Shown in pieces: positions 42,730-54,809 of a DNA stretch of 64,000 nucleotides. How positions within the stretch are numbered: position 1 is the stretch's first letter; every line of letters starts with the position of its first letter. Below the pieces are notes generated by a model, which saw only the letters and a program-made list of their open reading frames with translations, did no database searches and had not been told where the DNA came from. Both the position numbers and the translations under genes were made by a program. This stretch comes from Pelodera strongyloides (taxonomy: Eukaryota > Nematoda > Chromadorea > Rhabditida > Rhabditidae): NCBI GenBank assembly GCA_036852015.1, contig JAANDG010000057.1, forward strand, positions 62,001 through 126,000. The letters are read 5' to 3'.

Positions 42730-43477
42730 GTTTCATTGATTACTTGCGGTTGATCAATAGTACTGTAAGACCAGTGCTGTATTTTATCTTCCCGTGAAAG
42801 ATCACATTCCTCGGTTCTCAGAATTCACTAATGAATTTATGCGTACATTTTGTTGAATGAACCTTTCCTGAGAACCGGGTATGTACTATTTTCTTACTAG
42901 GAATGTGTTGCCTCGCTTACGTTCACCAGTTCCTTTCTGTTCCCCTTTTTAGTAAGAGTTCTATACCTTTATATTTGCTCTGTTGTTGTTTCTGGTCTTC
43001 TGGTCAATAGTATTATTATCTGTTGTTTTCCCCTTTTGTTGAAATTCTGAAGAACTTGCTCTGGCGTATTTCGGTCGGTACTGCTGTACTTTCTCTTTGA
43101 TGAAGGAATTCCGTCACCTATTCATTTCCATCATTTTTGTTGACTTGTTACTGGTTGAAATAAAACGAGTTTTTATTGACTTGATTTATTTGTACATGTC
43201 CGTGTTGTCGGCAGTAGTACTACAGTTGCTGTTATTGGTTTTATAATTTTTGTGGCAGTGTAGATGATGGATAGTAGATGGAGTTGGGCGGGATTATCTC
43301 GAACTCAAGTGTTCTTTTCATTTTGGACCACATTTAATTGTAAGACAATGTAGTCTAATGCTGCGCACTTTTAGTACAGTATATTGTCATTTTGAGATAC
43401 AAGTCAGTTTTTGATTTTATTGATGTCTCCTTATTCTACCGTTTCTTCAGAAAAGTTGCTAACTCGTTGAATGGAGC
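42730..43477. other. EIF3F 3' UTR and SCAP upstream region
   Basis: T-rich sequence with AATAAA at 43159-43164. A strong acceptor (gtttcttcag) ends at 43450, 27 nt before the SCAP ATG. No additional gene seen. Confidence 0.5.
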
Positions 43478-46400
43478 ATGCCCCCACCTCCCAGACAGCG
43501 GACATTGTCACTTCATGACAGGGTGGCACATGCCTATTACGAATATGGAAGGTAAGGCATTGTAGTTTCATAATACTCTAGGGGAGGGAGCAAATGTGCT
43601 ACCCAAGGGATCTGGCTATGCGTGGATTCATTATGTGTATACTGTGCTCTGTATATACTTCATGTCCGAAGTGTACTTGGTATGTACTTGCAGGTTCTGC
43701 TCAGCCCATCCACTTGCTTGTCTCTGCATCTCTCTCATTTCCACACTCTTCTTGTCATATCCAGCTCTGTCTCGTATCCGTCTACCAGTGAGCAGTCCGA
43801 TGGATGTACATTGGACCACCCACGTCGATGTATCCGGAGGTGGGTTGGGGGTTTTGAGCTGGAGTAAATTTTCCATGACATAGCATCTGACATGACTGTA
43901 GGGCGCTGTCCGCGACATCTTGTAGTTCTTTAGTTGGTAACAGTCGTATCCTCCTAAATTCTTTTTAATGTTTCAGGAGGTGGCGGTGATTCAGTTCCGG
44001 ACTGGCTTTTACTTGCACCTGCAGTTTATATCCAACAAATAGTTATCCGAGGATCCGTGCACCCGTGGAGTTCGTTCAATTTGACGTCGGAACAGGTTTG
44101 TCCTTGTCTCTACTGGGGGAACGGTTTTAGGTATTGTCCGCGTCCGGTGAACGAGAGTACTTGACCGTATCGGGTGGTTACCAAGGATTTCCCAGTTGCT
44201 TTAAAGTTGTGTAATTTGAAGGCTGTTCGCGGACCTCTATCCAGAGCCTTCCCGGTGTATGAGAAGGTTCGCAGTCTCGATGATTTCGAGTCGTTCTGTT
44301 TGCACGTCAACTCACTGAGGAATAATCGACTACCCTCTGCACAATGTCTACTTCTCTCACCAACGCTTATATGGAACAACGACAAGAATGTTTTCCTACA
44401 GGTAAGTTGTTCACGGTTTGGTTTAGTGGTGTCTAATGTAAGCTGTTCGTGGTGAATGGACGCATGTCTTTTTTGTAAGATTTCTCAGAGTTGCCTTTGT
44501 GCAGCTAACAATAAGTAATTGACGATGTCTTATTCTAGGACGATGATGTTGTGTCCAGTATATTTTCCGTGCCCTGTCTTTCGTCTTTCTGTGAGAGAGA
44601 TGTGTTCCTGGGAATGCCGACTTCAATCACTGGGATCAAACCCATTTATCAGACGAATAGGAAACGAAGTGAGTTTGCCAAGACTCTTCGAGAGAGAGAG
44701 AGAGAGAGAGATGTTCACATGTGGGATCGTTTAGTTGGGCGACGTATGCTAATAGTATAAACGTTGTTAATTGTCACCTTCAGCAATTGACTTTGCGATC
44801 ACCGTCTTCTTTCATCAGTACAATGAGAGCAGCATAAAGGTATTTTTTCTATATTTGCTTTGATTGTCTTTTGTTTACGGTTCTTTTATGTTTGTGTAGT
44901 TTGAAGTAGTTGAAACATAAAGATTCAATTCAGGAATTGCGTGATTCTCTGTGCTCGTCTTTTGAGTGTCTTCATAGTTCTGCAGCTGACGAATCGACAT
45001 TTGTGCATGTATTCTATAGACCGAGGAAATACTTCACCAATTACTTCCCCTTGGCGTTTACCTATGTCGTTCTTATGGTTAGTTTTTAGTTTATCTTTAT
45101 TTTCGTGTTAGTAGTTTCTTTTCTCTATAGCTGTTTAATATTGTGCGTACGCTTTTGTTATTATACTATCTTGTATTCTTCAGCTCTACCTCTACTATTC
45201 TGTCTCAAAATTTGAAATGGTATCTTCACGTCTCGGATTGGCTATTGCGGCTACATTTACAATTATTGCGACTCTTCTTGTTGCGACAGGTATGCTTAGA
45301 TGAAAGTGAAATGAAAATTCTCATAAGAGCTGTTTTTCAAGAGGTGCATCCGGGTTGTATTTTCTTTGAGAGTACTGTATATTTTACGCAATGTGGCCCC
45401 TTTACTTTATCATTTCAGGAATTTCGACCTATCTCGATCTGTATCCCTCTCTTTGGGGAGCTGAAGTCCTCCCCTACTTGGCTTTGATACTTGGGTTGGA
45501 GAATATCTTGTGCATTACACGGTGGGTGGGATATTTGTTTTCAACTTGGAACGGGGCAGCGTGACGTTTCCTCGCTTATTGTTTCGCCTTGCCCTTTAGG
45601 CTCCGTTGCTGATGCTGATGGTTTCTTGATGTTTCAAGTGTTTTTCTTTACGTAGCATTAGCCTCGTCCGTGTTTCATTTTAGGTGTTCGGTATTTGTTG
45701 TCCAAGACTGCATATCAATTGTAAGTGATTTGAGATTATGAGCTTTCAGAGCCGTCGTGTATACACCACCATCTTTGGATGTGAGCGCAAGGATTTCGCA
45801 TGGATTGTCTCGAGAAGGATACACACTTACAAAGTTGGTATTCTTGTGCCGTTTTTCTTTGTAGTTGCTTGAAACCGTATTCCGCTCGTGATTTTTGTAG
45901 ATTCGATTCCGTACCTCTTTATTTTGGTTGCAGATTCACTAGGTTCGCTGCTCACCTCTTTGACACACAAGTTATTTTCAGATATTTCTTGCTCGAGGTG
46001 ATATTTGTGGCAGTGGGATTCGTGACGAATGCACACGAAGTCCAACTGTTTTGTCAATTTGGATTCATTGCTCTGATTGCGGACTTTTACATGCAAGTGA
46101 GGCTTATTCTCCTTTCAATTTTTGTCATTGCTATTGGAATTGGGAGAATACGTTGTTTAATTAGATTGGAACTTTTCTTTCGTGTTCGCGAAACACGTAC
46201 GCAGATGTTCGAGAGAACATTTTGAGTTTACTCTCATTGACCAGAATAGACACTGTTACTGTACAATGTTCAGATGTTCTTCTACGTGCCTTGTCTTTGC
46301 TTGGACCTTCATCGTTTGGGCACCGAGGAAAAACGTCGTTTCTCCCTAATGTTATTCAGCACCCATATACCACAGTTGAAAAATTATCCGCCTGTTAGGT

Positions 46401-47891
46401 CAGTAACTTATTTTAGACTTGTTACTATTCAAAACCGTCGTAACCTGTATCTTTGCGCACTCTGTGTGTTTTCATTCGCATGCAGAACCGAAACTATTAC
46501 CATATTCCAGCTTTTGGTCTTTTGTTAAGGTCGAACAGCGTTTGTTCTGTTATATATTTCTCTGAACGTCTATTTTCAGTTGTCCAATGAAGTTGATCTG
46601 GCCAGCACTATTCGAACGTGAAAGACGTCGTCGGGTGCAGAGGACTTTGTCTGATTCTCTTCTAGAAGACAGACAACTCGATGAGCCAAGCCAACAGAGT
46701 CAACAAGCTAAAGGTTTGGAGTATCACGTGCTAAATCAGTAGGAAGTTTAGTCTATAGGCTGTGACTGTAATTGAAGGACGCCTGCGCATGATGTGTGTT
46801 TGTATTATGGCAAACTACGTAATTAAAGACTTTTCCTTGGATGTATTTTACAGTAGGTCTCGTACTGTATGAACTTACGGTTACAGTAGTTTGTTAAGGT
46901 CATCGTCGATCTGCATCTACGGTACCGAAGGACATGACTCCCGAGCAAGAAGGACCAGTTATCTCTGCAGCGTCACATCGTTTGCGAATTTTGTCGTTTG
47001 TGACGCGAACGAGAGTCTTCCAACGATCACTTATGGTGAGTAAGCATTGTATTGTGAAACCGATATGATTCATGAAGAAGTGGAGGCTATCCATTTTTCA
47101 TACTGTGTTTCCTTTAGGTTTTGTTTGCACTATGGACTATCTGGCTGGGATTCATCGTCCATAGACAGTGGCCTACAGACAACACTAATTCAAGCGGTTA
47201 GTTTTACACTTTTTTTTTATTTCCGCCGCTGTGTGGTGTGGGTGTGTGTGCGTGTGTGTGCGTGTGTGTGTTGGTGTATTTGTGTGATACAGATGCCGAA
47301 AGAACTCCATAACGGACTCCTGAGGCCATATTCACCAACACACAGGGAGCTAAAGAGTGCGTAGAGAGTGCTAAAGCAGAAGAGATTCCGAGCGCACTTG
47401 AGCGCAGGGAGGGCTCCCTGTGTGCTATTGAATACGGCCTCTGGATGGACTGCATTAACTTGTTGTTGAATTGCAGAAGCCAGTACTCGATTTGGAGTCT
47501 CTCATCGGCTTCTGGAGACTGCTCCTTTGGAATGGGGAGAATGGTCACGAAGGACATTTAAAGTAAACCTTTGTGAATTATAACACATTCGTCTTCGTGA
47601 ATTCATATGAAACAATGAAACGCTAGCTCAGCGTTTGTTATTGATCAGTTACTCTCGGGCAAGTGAATGTTGTTGTGTGTATGTATATTCGTTAACAAAT
47701 ACTTTTAGTTTTGTGGAAATGAGTCGCTTGTTTACTTTCAGTGGTGGCCCGTTTTATTTGGAGAGTACAACATCAGCTTGAGTGGTCAATATGTGACGTA
47801 TTTGCCTCCCATTGTAATCAAGGAGACGGTGATTATTTAATATTTATTCTAAAATGGAAGTAAATGTGTGGATGCGCGACTGCTGTGTGTT

Positions 47892-47922
<31 letters not shown>

Positions 47923-50900
47923 TGAAGAAAATGATCTAGCAGTAAATTCCAAATAATCTAATCGATATATGATGTGTATTGTGTAAACTGTACGGAGTTT
48001 GTAACGTGTGCTGACTTGTTGAATTCTTCATTTCTTCAGATTCCACCGTGGGATGCAGACCTAATGCACAAAGTGAAGAACAAATCGGATGTTGATGCAG
48101 AATTCCCCGGAGCACAGGAAGGCCCGGAGGCACTCAAGTAAGGAATTATATTGTGATCGTAGGCCTGATATGCTCTCGAGTTTCAATGTACTGGCGTTTA
48201 ACGACTAGCAATTCCATCTCTACAGATCACGTATCTACTGGCTGGAACGTGAATTACGTGTCTACATGGCCGTGTGCTGTGTGTTTGTGCTGGCATCCGT
48301 GTGCTTCTTCGTATCGTACGTGTGTATTTGGGGAGGCGGTAAACAGGCATCCTCCCTTAGCCAGGTGGGTCGAAGGTCTTCGGGTGTCTTTCTTTCTTTC
48401 TCAAAATCAGAAACCTCTTTGTGGGCATGGACTATGAGGACTATACTTCCGTTTTCGTTGGGTATTAGGGTATTACGAAAAGAGGCAATTAGGTATTCTC
48501 TGATACTTTGCACCCAGTTATGCATGGGAATGTACGAATTCGTGAACGTGGCACTCTTTTTATTTAGGGTGGTATTTCCAAGGAATCGGCGAGGAAAAGT
48601 GGCAAGCAATTTGTTGAATCGGTGAGTTTTTTTGCAACTTAATACTTTTCTCATATTTGTAGTTTGCTTATTCACCGCTTCAATCAATCATTTTTGGCCC
48701 TAATATGGGTGTAACCACCAACACATTACTTGCCCGTGTGCTTGCTATTCTGAATATCCACTCGTGCGATGCTGTCTGTGTTTCTTTCTTCTGTGAGTCT
48801 AATTTATGGGTGTAGGATTTTAAGTGCTTGTTTTAGGTTCCTATCGCCTTTAATGGTCACCGTTTCCCCGTGGAGAAAGTAGTTCCTTGTGGAAACGACA
48901 GTCTTGTTTCTGTGTGTCAGGAGGGCAAAGTACTGTACTGGAATATAATGACCGGTTAGGCTTTGTAAATTTTTAGAACTATCTGTATAGTGCGTTCCAT
49001 AAGTATAAGAACGCCCAACGATTTTCTTTACAGCATGCTTGATTTTTCAGTGGTAGGTTAATAGGGAGTACTGATGTATTTCGTGAAAGGCGGTTTGAAT
49101 TGGGTTGTGTTTGTTTATACCGTAATTTTGTCGAATATATTTCATCTTCATCTACGTTCAGGAGAAGTACGCCGTCCCCTTTCCCGAATATGGTGTGCTC
49201 CCAAACCAACAACATCCAAGGTATGTGTTATGCTTCAGATGAGATTGTTCTTGGGTTGCTTATAGACCGTTGGTCCCTGTGTCTTCTGTGATTTACTCGT
49301 CCAATTTATTCACTTTTAGGATTCTTCAACCCCCGATGTGCATGTGCCGCCTTCTGTGTGGTGTATTGATGCGCAGTGGGTTATATCTTTATAATTTGCA
49401 TGGGATGTTATTCTTAAAAACTGGAAAGATAAATGAACTCACAAAATAGCTTATAGCTAACGTCCACAAAAATGTTCAGTATAAGCGTAGATAGGGTGCG
49501 ATTCGCCTAACTCATGCATATGTACCGCCCCTACGCAATATCGTATCTACATACAGGTCGCTTTTCGCTTTAGTTTTAATCTTTTGTTTAAGGAAAGGCA
49601 TAGTTGTGTTGGGATGCGGGGACGGTTCGGTGGAAATTGGTTGTTTGGAAAGAGGTCGCCTTCTCTCCGTTTATCTACACAGTCGACAGGGAGTCGTACA
49701 TATATTGGTTGGCTATCTTGTAGTTTGTAGGTTTACGTATGCCCATTACATGTGGTAACTTTAGTAGATTGTAGTTTACTAAGGTATTGGTGCTTGGTTT
49801 CTGGCTAGACAGTACTTCGTGCGTTGTGGGATGTTTTCTTGTCGCATCGGTGTATTGGATTTCTGTTTAGTTAGACGATCACAATATCTACCTCACTCGA
49901 GTTGATGGGACAATGGAGAAACTGGCTGTGGAATACTCGAATACTGATGTTAGTTGTATTATATATGTTTGTTTTTGACTATTTATGGTAGCAGCAGTTT
50001 TGTGTGTTGTGTGACCGAGTATGTTCTTACTTACTCCAGTACAGTACATCTATTGCAATTTCGTATTTCCCTTATACGCAAGTTTAATTGTTATGCACGT
50101 GTTAATTCAGCATCTCCGTGTGTCCTCCGTCAAAGAGTTGTGTCGAGTGCGCGCCCACCACAAGCCAATCTCGTCACTATTACTGGCACCCCACTCGCTA
50201 ATCACCTTATCTCACGATCATACAGGTAACTTAAAAACTGTGGCAGTCGGGCCAGTTAGGTGGCCGCGTTTCCATGTTTGTATAAAGGAAAGCCAAAACG
50301 ATGTAAAGATCAGAAGTCCTTATGATTAGGAAAATACGCATAGTCATTATAGTCATAGAACGCACAATTCGAAGTGCTCAGAATTCTTTGTATTGAGTTT
50401 GTTTCACCTACCGTGTATTCCAGCCAAAGTGTGGGATCGTAGCTGTCACCTTCTCTACAACTTGTCTGCTCATAGTGCACCAGTGACGAGTGCCTGTGTG
50501 GATGATTCGACTAATGTACGTACCTTTTTTCTAGTATAGGATTTCTAATTTTTATGGAGTGTGGTTGGATTTAACTCTGAAATGAGTTGGTGACTGATTG
50601 ATCGGCTTCTTATTCAGATGCTCTTTTCGTGTTGCGAGGAGGGAGTGATCTGTTCGTGGGATATTTCCAGAGGGGAGTTGGTTAGAAGTTGCGAGGATAG
50701 TGCCGGGTAGGATTTTGAATGGATTATATTCTGATTTTACTTGGTTGCGTCCTTGTATATTGATAGTCAAGCGATGTGGTAGTAGTAACTTATTTCAGAG
50801 CTATGTGATAATTACGGCAATATAATATTTCTATTTCTACATGCCATTATTAATAGACAATCAACGAATTATAAATGTGGGCAATTTGTTTAGTATGGTT

Positions 50901-51720
50901 GTGCAGTTGTGCACCAGTCCATCCTACTTACTGGCCCTGTCTTCTGATGTGCATCTCACGATCTGGAACAAGTGTGACGGAACTTTTCTTACCAGAATCA
51001 CTTCCGTTTCATCGCAGGTAAGCATCTGTGATAGACTATTATAATGTATGTAAATTATGTTGTACGGATTGCGTTTATTTGCCGTTGGTTGTTTATCAAA
51101 CATTATGTTTCAGTTGTTAGCCTTATGGTTAGCCGACTGTTTTGTAGTGATCATCTTCTTCTTCAGAGACCTTGTAATGATGAGTGTGTTTGTTTGTAAT
51201 AGAAGTAGATTGTACGAAAGGATGGTAAGCCCCTTATTCAGCCGTCGTCTCCTCTTCTGGAACACACTTGTCTGGTGGCTTTGTCTGATTCTCTCGCCCT
51301 CACTGCGCATAACTCTGTTCTCTCGTTCTGGGATTTGGATTACAAGGCTCTCATCAAAGAGGTATGTTTATGAAGTAGAAAGTATTTTGTTTGTATCGCT
51401 TGCCTGTATCGAGTGAAGCTCAGTAGATAAAGTCTTGGAAATGGATTTTGAGTTGTTCGTTGCAGTTTATCAGTATGTAACTTGTTTGTCTCAAGATAGC
51501 ATAATTGTGTACTGTAGCTGTAGCATGTAAGTGATACAGTACATTTGGTGCTAATATCAGTAGGTATGTATAATGAAATAAGTGTCATAGCATAATTTTT
51601 TTGCAGGTGGATGCTGGTGGAGAGGTGGAAGGAGTGGTGGCCTCTTCTGCAGACAGTGTCATCTATTGGTCTTCCAATAATATATCACGGATAACGGCAC
51701 CATCTTCTAGACTCAAATAA
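43478..51720 (+). CDS. SCAP: SREBP cleavage-activating protein SCAP (31 exons, about 1,122 aa)
   Basis: SCAP senses ER sterol and escorts SREBP to the Golgi. Shown by: the first membrane segment after MPPPPRQRTLSLHDRV, luminal APAVYIQQIV and GPLSRAF, a sterol-sensing domain (YLYYS at 285-289, the Insig-binding YIYFS site; VLPYLALILGLENIL; LIADFYMQ with the conserved Asp at about 431), luminal loop 7, a last membrane segment (VFVLASVCFFVSYVCIW), then C-terminal WD repeats. Exons: 43478-43551, 43694-43839, 43977-44095, 44222-44401, 44539-44668, 44784-44839, 44934-45077, 45184-45289, 45419-45521, 45750-45833, 45934-46096, 46274-46398, 46580-46713, 46899-47035, 47118-47196, 47477-47562, 47742-47828, 48040-48137, 48226-48364, 48568-48621, 48837-48954, 49162-49220, 49320-49375, 49593-49719, 49871-49948, 50111-50225, 50424-50515, 50618-50706, 50894-51017, 51209-51361, 51607-51720. 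All phases agree. Human SCAP has 1,279 residues. Confidence 0.95.
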
Positions 51721-52392
51721 TAGTATTCCTAATTAGTTATAACAGGCACTCAATCAAGTTCTGTGAAGTGTTACTTCCGGACTAAGGATATGAGGAACAT
51801 TACCGGCTTTGAAGTTATCCTGTGCTATAGGTGCTTTGTTGTCACTTATCTTTTTGCTCAAGCACATTCCGAAGTATTATTATTTTTAGTTTCTCTCCTC
51901 GTTGTTGATTGATGTGCATCGAAAATTGACGTTTGCTTGATTTCCAACTTTTTTTCACATCTTTTTAGCTTAGTGATTTTATAGAGTATTTACGTATTAA
52001 TAGTTTGCTTTATAGGATTTTTCCTTACTTTGCCATTCCAATTCGTCGTCTAGTCTCGCCATGTTTGAAATGTTGTAAAATATATTTTCTTTTTGTACGT
52101 CGTTTTGTTTGTAAATCATAGATTTCCGCATTTAATGTGTTTATTGCGCATTCCTTTATAAAAATTTTATTTTTATTAGACTTTTTTCTTGAAAATCCTC
52201 GCTGTCGCCATGCAGTGTGTGTGCTCACTACCTTCACTTATTCTAACTTGTAAACTTTTTTAGTTGTGCCTCGATTGCGCTTTTTTGCTCCCGGTACCGT
52301 ATGCTGATGTTATTAATTTGTGCGATTGTGATATTGATTACATATGTATCCCATCGTTTTAGGAAGATCAGCCTAAGTCGACGGTCGTCTAA
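51721..52392. other. SCAP 3' UTR / intergenic
   Basis: AT-rich with no supported gene. An acceptor-like ccatcgttttag ends 30 nt before the next start codon. Confidence 0.5.
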
Positions 52393-54051
52393 ATGTCCGC
52401 GGTTGTCCATTCGGCGCGACCCAAGTATGCTATAGTACGTGTGCCAGACGGAGCGGATTTACCTCTACTCTTTTCCACTTTGGTAGGGTTGAGTTTATGT
52501 GGTAGATGCATATATATCACGCAGGGCGGGTTGTCTTTGAACTTCTTACGTCGTCGCATTGCTGTCTGTATTTTAGTTGAACATCGGCTTCACGGACGTT
52601 AACTTCGTGTCGAATCTGAGGGATGTGTGTCCCGGATGTTCTGATAGTTCAGAGGGAAGGAACGAACGAATAAATACCGTAACCCCGCCTCCCGTGGATA
52701 ATGAGGAAATCGTCACTGAACTGGAAGTGGCCAACGTGGAGACTGTCACTTCGGAAGTGAGTTTTATCTAATGATATACCCCTACGCTACCGTAGTCTTG
52801 AGCATATGGTGTTCATTCATGAAATGAGATACCGCACGCTACCGTAGTCTTGAGCATATGGTATTCATTTATGGAATGAGTAAGTTGTTGTGTATTGGTC
52901 ATAATGCGGAATGATAACCGCCATTTTTATGACCTGCGTGCTAGATAATCTAGTTCGACTTTTCTTAGTTCACGGTAAAGCCAGGCGACCGTATTGGTCT
53001 GAATATTGATTGCTTTTCAGGACCATATGGTTGACTTCCTAAAAGATGTGGGCCGCAGCAATTCTAGCTCGGTTTCTCCCACTGCCTCCCTTGGGTTGCC
53101 TAACTACAGTACACCGTCTACTTCCCAAGCAGCCCCAGCCGCGCATACTACAGTAACCGGGACTCCGGCAACGACTGGGCATACAGCTGCATTGAGACCG
53201 GTTCGTTTCTTATTGTAAGGCAAAGCTAAAGACTATTTTACAAGCATTTGCAGTATTACTCAAATTTAAATACGTAGGTGTGAGCTTGCAAAATGGCCTG
53301 GTTTTCACAACGTGCCGTAGTGCAAGTGTATGTACTTCAAATCTGTGGCAGTCAAGCATTTAGTTATCTCGTTTCCATCTGCAGGCGTATTTTTGATAAT
53401 CTGTAGCCATTGTCATCCTTGAATTCAGAAGACCGTACTCGTGAGGCGATTCGTTGTGAAAGGAATCCCGTCAAGTTCGGGTGTCGAAGGAGTGCACGGA
53501 GAAAAGGAGCAGTGCCAAGTAGCGCAATTTTGTTTTTATGTTTGAAACTAACCTGACATTAGTGTTGTGATTATGTAATATTCACTGATGATCAATAAGT
53601 TACATAAATGAGGTTGTGATTCGGTGATTCCACTATTGTTCCATACATCTTCGCCCATTTTCTCAACGTTGGCTATGAGCCATTCAAGAAAACTAGTAAT
53701 TTGTTTGAACGATCTACGATAGTTCAACCGTTTTCCATTTGTTGTGTATTAAGATTATTTCGGATAATTATTTGAGATTAGTATTATCTTTCCTTGCAGG
53801 CCTGTAATTGTGATTTGTATGGAACGCCAACTATTCGACACGTGCAGTTCATGAACCACATCTACTCGCATACATCGGTAAGTGTTGTCAACATTTAAGC
53901 TTTGAGTTGCGTATATTCTGTTTTGTTTTGTACTCATATTGCTGACAATCATAAATTGTCCGCAATATGTGTGCGTGTGTATGTGTCTGTGTGTGTTTGT
54001 GTTTGTTTGTGTGTGTGTGTGTGTGTGTGTGTTTATGTGTGTGTGTGTGTT

Positions 54052-54088
<37 letters not shown>

Positions 54089-54809
54089 ATGTTTTTGTGT
54101 GTGTGTTTGTGTGTGTGTGTTTGTGTTGTGTGTTGTGTGTTTGTGTTGTGGGGTGTGTGCGTGTGTGTGTTTGTGTGTGTGTGGGTGGGGGGGGGGGGGG
54201 TTTGTTTTTGTAAAGTTTTAAACCAATGTATCATCTTCTCTTTCTTTTCCAGTCGTGTCGATGGGGATGTTCTGTGTGTCCATTCGAATCACGACAGATC
54301 TATTCAATCAAACAGCACATGGCTACTCATGCCAGGCAGGACAAGAAAGCCTATGTTGTGGATAAGAGGTATGCTAATTGCTATTGTCATGTGAAGCTTG
54401 GACATTATGAAATGAACAGTACTTTGGTTACCTACCAGCCTGCATACCTGAAGTATACACCGTGGTGATATGCTTATTGTCAATATTATTCGGTGGCATG
54501 ACAGGTTCCTAGTGATCTAGGTGACTTGCGTGGGATATGGTAAACTTGTAACTTTTATTGTTGAATTGCAGTGACCAAAAGATGAGTGCAGAATGGTGTG
54601 AACTGGCGAAGCGGTTATTCCCCACCAGAGCTGATTTCATATGCAATGCGATCAGAAAAATGAACACATTCAGAGACTGGCGGATGAAGAGAGCAGGGGA
54701 AGCGGGTGGGCATTTTGACAACTTTTGTGCAAACAGTACTGTAATCACTCATATCTTCTCGTTAGGTTTGTTAGGGTTAGGATTATATGTGGTAGTAAAT
54801 TGGCATTAA
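52393..54809 (+). CDS. Unnamed zinc-finger-type protein, paralog A (7 exons, about 323 aa)
   Basis: Not assigned to a known family. Exons: 52393-52482, 52577-52756, 53021-53200, 53429-53518, 53800-53877, 54253-54368, 54572-54809; the first five introns are all phase 0. The N-terminal module (PKYAIVRVPDGADLPLLF, exon 1; exon 2 with a CPGC pair) is shared with the next gene. A Ser/Thr/Pro/Ala-rich linker follows (exon 3). Exons 5-6 encode a possible C2H2 pair: CNCDLY ... H.YSH and CSVCPFESRQ ... HMATH. The last exon is basic and helical (WCELAKRLFPTRADFICNAI). The end is uncertain: the tail after GEAGG may be intronic, using a GTGGGC donor near 54706. Zn-finger content suggests a nuclear DNA- or RNA-binding role, by inference only. 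AATAAA at 55708-55713 could end the transcript. Confidence 0.7.
52784..52880. repeat. 52-bp-period tandem duplication in an intron
   Basis: ACGCTACCGTAGTCTTGAGC begins two copies (52784 and 52836) that match over about 45 bp with three differences. Confidence 0.85.
53963..54200. repeat. GT/TTTGTG microsatellite ending in a G run
   Basis: Long (TG)n interrupted by TTTATG/TTTGTG units, followed by 13 G at 54188-54200. It lies in an intron of paralog A and produces spurious Cys/Val ORFs. Confidence 0.95.

Noticed and set aside
45684..45720. Candidate short SCAP exon
   Set aside because: Skipping it joins LENILCITR to AVVYTPP in phase, matching the SCAP family; including it breaks the frame of the next exon.
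53902..54394. Cys/Val-rich ORFs on both strands
   Set aside because: They are translations of the (TG)n microsatellite and G run.
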